This document shows positions 1 to 5,612 of a stretch of 7,614 nt of DNA, in pieces. The DNA is taken from contig CAMQYL010000048.1 of assembly GCA_947039275.1 (NCBI GenBank), forward strand, positions 1 through 7,614, written 5' to 3'. The DNA comes from Amulumruptor sp947039275. Lineage in GTDB: Bacteria; Bacteroidota; Bacteroidia; Bacteroidales; Muribaculaceae. Numbering within the stretch: the first letter of the stretch is position 1; every line of letters starts with the position of its first letter. The notes beneath the pieces were generated by a model, which saw nothing but the letters and a program-made list of their open reading frames with translations, ran no database searches and had not been told where the DNA came from. A program made the translations under genes and the position numbers.

Positions 1-20
1 CAATTTGCTACTGCCCTGAA

Positions 21-67
21 TTGTTAAAATTTTCCCCGGACAGCTGTGTGCCGTGACATGTCCCTAC
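21..67 (+). repeat. Left copy of window-spanning inverted repeat with REP-like tail
   Basis: Bases 21-48 are an exact reverse complement of 7574-7601 (28 of 28). The core reads AAAATTTTCCCCGGACAGC and contains the palindromes AAAATTTT and CAGCTG. Similarity continues more weakly to about base 67, ending in a shared GTCxCTAC tail that resembles half of the REP-like palindrome at 696-719. The pentamers GGACA (38-42) and TGTCC (59-63) could also pair locally. The two copies point inward and bracket almost the whole window. No transposase or integrase is visible next to either copy, so this is annotated only as a dispersed repeat. Confidence 0.75.
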
Positions 68-137
68 ACCCTGACTGCCTCAATCAAAGGTTACCCTCTG
101 ACGTGGGTAGTCAGGAACGTATCCCCGTTTTTGTCGC

Positions 138-390
138 ATGGGATGTGAATGTATGGGCCATGTCTCCGTAGGAGACACACATATTAGGCAGAGGTCACAC
201 AAGCTGTAAGCTTGGCTGACCCCTGTACCGCCATCCGCCCACATATTATCGCCTCCGTCGGAGGCACACCCCCCAGCCAAAGTGCGCCACTTACAGCGGC
301 GTATGTTTTGTACCATCGCCTGTACAGTGATCAGTCTGCCCTACAGCCACCCTGACCACTGCCTAACATGTGTGCCTTCCACGGAGGCAA
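138..390 (+). repeat. Composite palindromic element, copy A (~250 bp)
   Basis: This non-coding element is repeated in the same orientation at 4639-4896, roughly 85% identical by eye. Its core (162-388) is bounded by inverted 36-mers, 162-197 and 353-388, matching at about 30 of 36 positions. Inside is a string of hairpins: GTCTCC-GTA-GGAGAC (162-176), GGTCA...TGACC enclosing CAAGCT-GTA-AGCTTG (193-221), GCCTCC-GTC-GGAGGC (251-265), a weaker CGCC/GGCG stem (285-302), CAGTGATCA/TGACCACTG (325-333 with 353-361, one mismatch) and GCCTTC-CAC-GGAGGC (374-388, one G-T pair). It carries no gene. The terminal inverted repeats suggest a MITE-like or REP/BIME-like element, but no target-site duplication is evident and no mobilising enzyme is present. 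Confidence 0.8.
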
Positions 391-407
391 GAGCCAGCAT
401 CGTAATA

Positions 408-700
408 CCTACAATGACGAAAAAAGAGGTACGTCGGAGACGTGCCAGCCGTGCGAAACCCCATGCACGGGAGCGTTAGCGACCGTACATGGGGTAGAGA
501 ACCACGCCCCCACAGAAAAACCTCGGAGAGGTTTTGACCCGCATGCAATGGCATCTCGCCTGATTATGTGCCCAAACCTCCCCGAGGTTTTTATCTATGG
601 TGGCTCTCAAATACCCCATGTATGGCGCAAGCCTTACGCACAGCTGGCTCATCCCCGATGTCGCCCCTCGCACAGATAAAACTGCATATAAATCTGTAGG
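408..700 (+). repeat. Second large imperfect palindrome, immediately right of copy A
   Basis: The two halves are inverted copies of each other. Bases 431-455 match the reverse complement of 637-661 at about 20 of 25 positions. A CC-TACATGGGGTA block at 483-496 faces TACCCCATGTATGG (612-625). Bases 516-531 match the reverse complement of 577-592 at 15 of 16. The outermost shared hexamer is CCTACA (408-413) against TGTAGG (695-700). Local hairpins lie in the arms: GGTACGTC-GGA-GACGTGCC (428-446), ACCCCATG...CATGGGGT (458-495), AAAACCTC-GGA-GAGGTTTT (517-535) and AAACCTC-CCC-GAGGTTT (574-590). The last two have flanking T-runs and could act as weak terminators. No credible gene lies inside. The outer limits are approximate. 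Confidence 0.65.
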
Positions 701-719
701 GACATGCCGTGGCATGTCC
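696..719 (+). repeat. REP-like palindrome
   Basis: The stem GGACATGCC (700-708) pairs perfectly with GGCATGTCC (711-719) across a two-base gap, preceded by GTAG. Related half-palindromes occur at 49-67 and 7555-7574, giving an approximate shared pattern of GTAGRGAC-RYG-N-CRYG-NC. Such short GC-rich dispersed palindromes are typical of REP-type sequences. A RAYT-type transposase would be expected elsewhere in the genome, but none is in this window. Confidence 0.65.
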
Positions 720-951
720 GCCTCCCAGCCCATACCGCCAAATCCACCCATCCCCCCACAACAGCAGAATCCTAACGGGACGAATCCGTACCAAACCCTG
801 TATGAAGCAAATCTGCGGACAGCCAATTATCCATCTCAAGGATCATGGAAGGATGAACTTGTAGTAGCAGCTCGCATCTACTTTTCTCAATCTTAAAAAG
901 AATCGCACCTTGATGTGATTAAGTCGATTTCCAAACCATTAAAAAAACAAA
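720..951. other. Gene-free spacer between palindromes and promoter
   Basis: No convincing gene or RNA is seen here. An open frame from an ATG at 714 to a stop at 896 encodes 60 residues with a proline-rich start, but it begins inside the REP hairpin and nothing else supports it. AATCGCA (901-907) can pair with TGTGATT (914-920), one G-T pair, forming a minor hairpin. The sequence becomes strongly AT-rich toward 951, just before the promoter. Confidence 0.5.
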
Positions 952-983
952 TTTGCAATAAAAGATTCTTTTACATATATTTG
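952..983 (+). promoter_or_regulatory. Bacteroidales-type promoter (-33 TTTG / -7 TANNTTTG)
   Basis: TTTG at 952-955 is followed after exactly 20 bases by TATATTTG at 976-983, a full match to the TANNTTTG -7 element used by the Bacteroidetes primary sigma factor. The spacing lies in the known range and an A-tract (about 940-951) precedes the -33 box. Transcription should start near 988-990 and read rightward into the structured RNA at about 990-1049. Confidence 0.75.
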
Positions 984-989
984 CAGAAA

Positions 990-1049
990 CCCCGCGATAC
1001 GTGGCTCCTCAGAGGAGGATTGATGCCGGGTATTGGGTGGTGTTTTTTT
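990..1049 (+). ncRNA. Candidate ~60-nt structured small RNA
   Basis: This segment lies just after the promoter at 952-983 and ends in seven T residues (1043-1049). CGATAC (995-1000) pairs with GTATTG (1030-1035), one G-T pair. The stem can extend outward through CCCC (990-993) against GG-T-GG (1036-1040), and AAA (987-989) against TTT. Inside lies CTCCT-CAG-AGGAG (1005-1017). Promoter, closed stem and U-tract together suggest an independent small RNA rather than a simple leader. I do not recognise the RNA family. It could instead be an attenuator for the gene starting at 1310, since partial read-through would place a ~320-nt leader on that mRNA. Confidence 0.45.
1030..1049 (+). terminator. 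Putative intrinsic terminator of the small RNA
   Basis: The 3' arm of the closing stem (1030-1042) runs directly into TTTTTTT at 1043-1049. The 5' arm is about 987-1000. The outer stem has single-base bulges, so termination may be partial. Confidence 0.45.
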
Positions 1050-1076
1050 AGAACGAAGGCGTTTGCTGCGCTTTGA

Positions 1077-1286
1077 TTCTTGGCTCCAAGAAACGACCAA
1101 TTTCACAATCATAGTCAAGATTGAAGCAATGAGATGTCCGTGGGTAATCATATCCATCGGTGACCTGTGGTCACAGGGTGGATTATATGAATATTACACG
1201 CGGGGTCATCATTGCTCATTCTACTATGATGGGCTTTGGTCGGCCTCTTGGAGCAGGATGAGCAATAGTATGGCTCCCGTTTTTTA
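1077..1286 (+). other. Foldable non-coding leader upstream of the DUF2971-like gene
   Basis: There is no credible reading frame, but several stems are clear: TTCTTGG-CT-CCAAGAA (1077-1092); ATCCATC (1152-1158) with GGTGGAT (1177-1183) enclosing GTGACC-TGT-GGTCAC (1160-1174); and ATTGCTCAT (1211-1219) with ATGAGCAAT (1258-1266), extendable by three pairs. The final stem is followed by a short run containing six T residues (1280-1285), 24 bases before the ATG at 1310. This could be a long structured 5' leader, a second small RNA ending near 1286, or an attenuator. I see no match to a riboswitch class I know. Confidence 0.35.
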
Positions 1287-1309
1287 TTCATAATTATCCA
1301 CGCTCCGCA

Positions 1310-2092
1310 ATGAAAAAACTGACTGCAGACAAGCTGTTTGATATCAAAGATTTTGAACTGATACCTCGTGTCGGTGATAACCGTATATACTTCCGACATC
1401 AAAATCAGGGATTGTCGTTAGACACTAAAATATATCGTTATATCCGACTTGACCATACAATGGAAATACTAGATAAAGCGGTGTTACACGTCAGTAATCG
1501 GAAGAATTTCACAGATGTCAAGGATTGGAGTGGAAAAGAAAAATATATTAATGGGTCTGATTTTAATAACTATGACGTAGCTCTATCTTCTAAAGATAAG
1601 AAATGGCGAAAGACTCAGCAAGAAATAAAAGATCAAATTATGAAAATTTGTATTTCTTGCTGGACGTTGGATGAATACGGCGAAAATTTTCTGATGTGGA
1701 AAGCTTACAAATCAGGAGAATTGGTGTGTAGAATCGGTACGACTATCAGGAAATTTATCAATAATATCATACCTCCATGTGATGTAATGATTTCTGATGT
1801 TCGTTATGTCAAGAGTTTTATTGGATGCAATCCTGAGTGTTTGACATTTGAAAAATCTATATATTATGCAGGGGAGAAAGAAGTCCGAATGGCTTTTTTA
1901 GAACAGTCTTCAGAACTGAAAATACCTATTGAAAATATAGATGATTTCATTGAGTCAATCACGTTCTCACCATTTCTCCATCCCAGAATAGAGAATATAA
2001 TAATTACAGGATTAAAAAATCGATACAAAGAATATGCGAATAGATTCCATCAATCTAAACTTATGGAATACAACGACCGCAAAGAAAACTAA
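1310..2092 (+). CDS. DUF2971-like protein, possible defence or stress effector
   Basis: This encodes 260 residues with no signal peptide or membrane segment, so probably cytosolic. The layout resembles DUF2971: an early Y-R-Y motif (residues 42-44) followed by a LDHTMEILDKAVLHVS segment, a central ISCWTLDEYGENFLMWKAY block (115-133), a DVRYV strand (163-167), an EKEVRMAF motif (189-196) and a closing ITFSPFLHPRIENIII segment (217-232). The biochemical function is not established by the sequence. The R43 / S116 / E190 arrangement is only loosely reminiscent of an ADP-ribosyltransferase triad; that is inference. The gene is much more AT-rich (about 27-38% GC in sampled lines) than the cbi operon (up to about 65%), suggesting acquisition. 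The ATG at 1310 is the first plausible start and, as usual in Bacteroidetes, has no Shine-Dalgarno sequence. It ends 22 bases before the surface-protein start, so cotranscription is possible. Confidence 0.6.
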   Translation: MKKLTADKLFDIKDFELIPRVGDNRIYFRHQNQGLSLDTKIYRYIRLDHTMEILDKAVLHVSNRKNFTDVKDWSGKEKYINGSDFNNYDVALSSKDKKWRKTQQEIKDQIMKICISCWTLDEYGENFLMWKAYKSGELVCRIGTTIRKFINNIIPPCDVMISDVRYVKSFIGCNPECLTFEKSIYYAGEKEVRMAFLEQSSELKIPIENIDDFIESITFSPFLHPRIENIIITGLKNRYKEYANRFHQSKLMEYNDRKEN

Positions 2093-2114
2093 ACTAAACC
2101 TAAAAAGTAATCAT

Positions 2115-4568
2115 ATGAGAAATGTTTTCACAAGAATCGCGCTGCTGGTGATAGGATTGCTGGCAACACTCACTTCCTCAGCCTACGACTTCGAGGTTGA
2201 TGGAATCTACTACAACATCACATCACCATCTAATCTGGAAGTGGGTGTTACACACAAGTATGATAAGTATGTTGAAGGTAAAAATACATCTTATGTTGGA
2301 AAAGTAACAATACCGGCTTCGGTTAACTACAATAATCGTACGTATACTGTTACGTCTATTCTCTCGTATGCTATGGGGGGAATTAGGAAACTTGACCCAA
2401 CTAGCTGGAGTGTCCAATATATTTATTATGAAGGTTGTAGTATAACTGAATTAATCTTACCAAGCACTATAGTTTATATTGAAGAAGGTGCATTCCAACG
2501 ATGTGAATATTTGGAATCATGTGCATTGCCTACGGCATTGAAATCTATAGAGACATCGGCATTCTCACGGAGTCGAAAACTAACTAGAATTACGATTGGT
2601 AAAAATGTCGCAAGGATAGGAGTGGGAGCTTTTCAAGGCTGTTCCTCTCTACTTGAAGTATTTTTTACTGGCTCCATTCGACCGACCATCAGCTCAAATG
2701 CATTTACTGACACACATGCTGGCATGGAAAGCTACGTCCCATCCGTGGCTGTCTACGGTTTTGGCAAGGAGTATGTGACTTTTGCGCAGAAGGAGTTTGA
2801 ATATACTGGTCAGCAGCATAATATCGAGTGGCAGAACAATCTCAAGGCTTATAAATGCGAGATTGCCGAGGGCGAGTGCAAGACTGATGTGAATGCCGGG
2901 ACGTACACGAAGTATCTGACTGCGAAGTATTCCGACGGTGTGGATGTTTCGGTTGATATCCCTTACACTTATACTATCGCCAAGGCTCCGATGTCACTGA
3001 CGGTCAACGATGTGCAACGTGAATATGGTGACCCCAATCCTGCCTTCACATGTGCTATCTCTGGCTTTGTTAATGGTGAAAACGAGCAGAGCATCGGATC
3101 GACACCAACCTTTGAGTGCGAAGCTACGCAGCAGAGCAATGTGGGCGACTACCGCATCCTCGCATCATTGGATGCTCCTAACTATGACATCACCTATAAG
3201 TACGGAACTCTGTCGGTTATCAAAGCTCCGTTAAGTGTCGGCGTGGCCAATGCTTCAAAGACATATGGTGATGCCAACCCACAGTTTGTGCTGTCATATT
3301 CAGGACTGAAAAACGGTCAGAGTGCACCTGTATGGAGCCGACAACCTGCTTTCTCAACTCTTGCGGATAAACTGTCTGATGTAGGACAATATGAGGTCAC
3401 CGCATCTGGTGGCGAGGCAAACAATTATGACATCACTGCCTATACATCAGGCATCCTGACCGTCAACAAGCGAGATCTGACAGTGAAAGCCAATGACTGC
3501 TCACGTCTGTACGGCGAAGATAACCCCAAATTCGGCATCTCGTATATCGGTTTTGTCAACGGCGATACCGAGTCGTCATTGGAATCACAGCCTGCGGCAG
3601 AATGTGTCGCCACTAAGGAATCCAATGCCGGTACATATCCAATCACTGTCAGCGGGGGCTCGGCTAAAAACTACAATTTCATTTACAAAGACGGCATGCT
3701 GACTGTAAATCCTCTCACTGTAGGCTTTAAGGATGTCTATAATTCAGTGACCTACAATGATATGTCAGTCAGCTCAAGTGGCAATTATTTCAACTACATC
3801 CCCGAGATTGTAGGTCCGTTCAGCGCAGATGATTTCTGGCTTGAACTGTGGTTCCTTGACGGAGACAATCAATATGACAACCACGTGGCTACCATCACAA
3901 GCGGATCATATGCCGGCAACTATGTGAATACAAACTATGACAGACCGATGTGGGCTGGCAAGTACATATTCAATCTGAGATCAAAGGGTACGAACCCCAA
4001 TTTAGAGGCTAATCCCTCACGGGCATACCTGACAGTCAACCGAGCATCCACCAATCTTGAGTGGGATGCTAATTCCCCCATTTCGGTTAAAGTTGGAGAT
4101 AAGGTCGATCTTGGCATCTCATACCAAGCTGACCTCTGGTGCAAGTTCAACACAAGCTACGATGACCAGCTTATTGAGCTCACTTCAGAGGGCGAAACCT
4201 CCAACGACCCACATTGGTATGCCACAGGTCTCCAGGAAGGTGAAACCACCCTGTATTTTGACATAGAGTGTCAGAAGAATGATATGGGATTCTACGACTT
4301 CAGCGACTCCCGTAGATTGTCAAAGAAAATTGTAATCGGTCCCTCATCAGCCATCGATGACCTGTCATCTGATTACGACAATGTGTCCGTGACGGCAAGC
4401 AACGGCCGCATCGTAATCTCCAATATGGCTGAGGATGCGATAGCCAAGGTGTACAATATGCAGGGTGCGCTGGTGGCGAAGACTGCGGAGCGTGTCATCG
4501 ACAGCCTGTCGCCTGACCTCTACATCGTGTCGGTCGGTGGCAAGAGCTTCAAGGTGATGCTGAAATAA
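2115..4568 (+). CDS. Secreted LRR_5/MBG-repeat surface protein with T9SS-like C-terminus
   Basis: This encodes 817 residues. I chose the ATG at 2115 because it opens a clear signal peptide (R2/R7, a hydrophobic run at 8-19, likely cut after SSA at residue 23). The ATG at 2034 would add 27 unrelated residues and overlap the previous gene. Residues ~40-185 contain BspA-like LRR_5 units (ITELILPSTIVYIEEGAF, IGVGAFQGCSSL). A beta-rich segment (~217-290) leads into three MBG-type repeats (~292-370, 371-450, 451-530), each with a (K/R)xYGDxNPxF-like motif near the start and a (N)YDIxY / NYNFIYKDG-like end. Residues ~531-740 form unassigned beta-rich domains. The last ~70 residues (VYNMQGALVAK ... 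LYIVSVGGKSFKVMLK) resemble a type IX secretion C-terminal sorting domain. A role in adhesion or ligand binding at the cell surface is inferred from family. The LRR-coding part is more AT-rich than the rest. Confidence 0.85.
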   Translation: MRNVFTRIALLVIGLLATLTSSAYDFEVDGIYYNITSPSNLEVGVTHKYDKYVEGKNTSYVGKVTIPASVNYNNRTYTVTSILSYAMGGIRKLDPTSWSVQYIYYEGCSITELILPSTIVYIEEGAFQRCEYLESCALPTALKSIETSAFSRSRKLTRITIGKNVARIGVGAFQGCSSLLEVFFTGSIRPTISSNAFTDTHAGMESYVPSVAVYGFGKEYVTFAQKEFEYTGQQHNIEWQNNLKAYKCEIAEGECKTDVNAGTYTKYLTAKYSDGVDVSVDIPYTYTIAKAPMSLTVNDVQREYGDPNPAFTCAISGFVNGENEQSIGSTPTFECEATQQSNVGDYRILASLDAPNYDITYKYGTLSVIKAPLSVGVANASKTYGDANPQFVLSYSGLKNGQSAPVWSRQPAFSTLADKLSDVGQYEVTASGGEANNYDITAYTSGILTVNKRDLTVKANDCSRLYGEDNPKFGISYIGFVNGDTESSLESQPAAECVATKESNAGTYPITVSGGSAKNYNFIYKDGMLTVNPLTVGFKDVYNSVTYNDMSVSSSGNYFNYIPEIVGPFSADDFWLELWFLDGDNQYDNHVATITSGSYAGNYVNTNYDRPMWAGKYIFNLRSKGTNPNLEANPSRAYLTVNRASTNLEWDANSPISVKVGDKVDLGISYQADLWCKFNTSYDDQLIELTSEGETSNDPHWYATGLQEGETTLYFDIECQKNDMGFYDFSDSRRLSKKIVIGPSSAIDDLSSDYDNVSVTASNGRIVISNMAEDAIAKVYNMQGALVAKTAERVIDSLSPDLYIVSVGGKSFKVMLK

Positions 4569-4594
4569 CGGCTACAGCATCGCAAAGCCATATT

Positions 4595-4630
4595 ATCGGG
4601 GACGCGCCTATGGTGCGCCCCCGATTTTTT
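4595..4630 (+). terminator. Intrinsic terminator of the surface-protein gene
   Basis: ATCGGGG (4595-4601) pairs with CCCCGAT (4619-4625). An inner GCGC/GCGC stem (4604-4607 with 4615-4618) is offset by a two-base bulge, and six T residues (4625-4630) follow. It begins 26 bases after the stop codon of the surface-protein gene and sits immediately before palindromic element copy B. Confidence 0.85.
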
Positions 4631-4638
4631 GTTGTGCT

Positions 4639-4896
4639 ATGGGATGTGAATGTCTGGGTCATGTCTCCGTAGGAGACACACATGTTAGGCAGGGGTCAAG
4701 CAAGCTGTTTAGGCTTGCATGACCCCTGTGTAGCATCCATCCCCCCATTGTTATCGCCTCCATGGGAGGCGCACCCCCACAGGCAAAGTGCGCCGCCTAC
4801 AGCGGCGTATGTTTTGTGTCATCGCCTGTACAGTGGTCACGCTGACCTACAGTCACCCTGACCACTGCCTAACATGTGTGCCTCCCACGGAGGCAA
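4639..4896 (+). repeat. Composite palindromic element, copy B (~258 bp)
   Basis: This is a direct repeat of 138-390. Its inverted 36-mers, 4663-4698 and 4859-4894, match at 32 of 36 positions. Hairpins in order: GTCTCC-GTA-GGAGAC (4663-4677); GGGGTCA (4692-4698) with TGACCCC (4719-4725), enclosing GCAAGC/GCTTGC; GCCTCC-ATG-GGAGGC (4756-4770); CGCCGC-CTACA-GCGGCG (4791-4807); CAGTGGTCA (4831-4839) with TGACCACTG (4859-4867), perfect; and GCCTCC-CAC-GGAGGC (4880-4894). The last hairpin lies seven bases beyond the cbiO stop on the minus strand, so it may protect or define the 3' end of the cbi mRNA, although no T-run follows. The element fills the space between two convergent transcription units. 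Confidence 0.85.
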
Positions 4897-4901
4897 AGGG
4901 G

Positions 4902-5609
4902 TCACAGCCCGGCGCGGGACATCAGGGCTTGGTCGTCGAGGAGGGTGGCGGTGGGGCCGTCGGCTATGACGGTGCCGTGAGCCATGATGATGGTGCGGGG
5001 GCAGGTCTGGCGCACGAGGTCGAGGTCATGGCTGGTGACGATGACTGTGTGGTAGAAGTCGCGGATCTGCTTGATGAGGAGACGGCGTGCGTGGGGGTCG
5101 AGGTTGCTTGACGGTTCGTCGAGCACGAGGATGTCAGGCTCCATGGATAGCACCGTGGCTATCGCTACGCTTCGCTTCTGTCCTCCGGACAGTCGGTAGG
5201 GTGCCTGATGGCGCAGGTCGCCGACGCCCACTGCCTCCAGAGCGTGGCTGACGCGCCGCTCCACCTCCTCTTCGGTCAGCTTCATGTTTCGCGGACCGAA
5301 AGCCACATCTTCCTCCACCGTGGGCATGAAAAGCTGGTCATCGGGGTTCTGGAACACCAGTCCCACTGTGCGGCGTATCTCAGGGAGGGTCTTCCTGGTG
5401 ATCATTACATCGCCGATGATGACGCTGCCCTCCGAGGCTTGCAGCAGTCCGTTCATGTGGAGCATCAGTGTCGACTTGCCCGCCCCGTTGGCTCCTACGA
5501 GAGCCACTTTCTCCCCGTGAGTGATGAGGAATGACACCCCGCGCAAAGCCTCGAAGCCGTCGGGGTAGCGGTAGTGCACGTTGTCAAATTTTACGTAATG
5601 GTGGCTCAT
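4902..5609 (-). CDS. cbiO: ECF transporter ATPase CbiO (cobalt/nickel import)
   Basis: This 235-residue ABC ATPase powers metal uptake by the ECF complex on the cytoplasmic face. All ABC motifs are present: Walker A GANGAGKST (39-47), Q-loop in FQNPDDQLF (86-94, Q87), signature LSGGQ (140-144), Walker B ILVLDEP (160-166, E165), D-loop NLDP (169-172) and H-loop H194. The FQNPDDQLFMPTVEEDVAFGP stretch is characteristic of ECF A-components. It is shorter than the ~270 residues usual for CbiO, ending soon after the H-loop region, so the C-terminal extension is missing or reduced. The start lies three bases after the cbiQ stop, so the two are cotranscribed and probably translationally linked. Only one ATPase is encoded, so a homodimer is expected. 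Confidence 0.95.
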   Translation of the reverse strand: MSHHYVKFDNVHYRYPDGFEALRGVSFLITHGEKVALVGANGAGKSTLMLHMNGLLQASEGSVIIGDVMITRKTLPEIRRTVGLVFQNPDDQLFMPTVEEDVAFGPRNMKLTEEEVERRVSHALEAVGVGDLRHQAPYRLSGGQKRSVAIATVLSMEPDILVLDEPSSNLDPHARRLLIKQIRDFYHTVIVTSHDLDLVRQTCPRTIIMAHGTVIADGPTATLLDDQALMSRAGL

Positions 5610-5612
5610 AGG

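Noticed and set aside
282..479. Open frame with GTG start inside element copy A, paralleled by a similar frame from 4788 in copy B
   Set aside because: Over the ~40 shared codons I counted about eight changed codons, of which only two are synonymous. That is not the pattern of a selected protein. The frame in copy B runs on into the antisense of cbiO.
517..592. Pair of intrinsic terminators (two AAACCTC/GAGGTTT hairpins with T-runs)
   Set aside because: They lie between no recognisable genes and form the inner arms of a larger palindrome, so they are described as part of that repeat rather than as real terminators.
476..839. Minus-strand frames of 82 and 116 residues over the second palindrome
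   Set aside because: They read through several hairpins and a palindrome, show odd composition (Cys/Trp/Gly runs), and two overlap each other in different frames.
714..896. Possible 60-residue proline-rich small protein (start at 714)
   Set aside because: Its start lies inside a perfect REP hairpin, no promoter is seen, I do not recognise the sequence, and long frames on the opposite strand overlap it. Low complexity and GC-rich context explain it.
1033..1293. 86-residue plus-strand frame before the DUF2971-like gene, and an opposing 84-residue frame
   Set aside because: It starts inside the putative terminator stem and crosses all the structured stems of the leader. Neither strand's product resembles a protein.
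2034..2114. N-terminal extension of the surface protein from an ATG at 2034
   Set aside because: It would overlap the end of the previous gene and bury the signal peptide 27 residues inside. The ATG at 2115 directly opens the signal peptide.
138..4896. CRISPR array
   Set aside because: The repeats are inverted and of unequal spacing, with no regular repeat-spacer unit and no cas genes.
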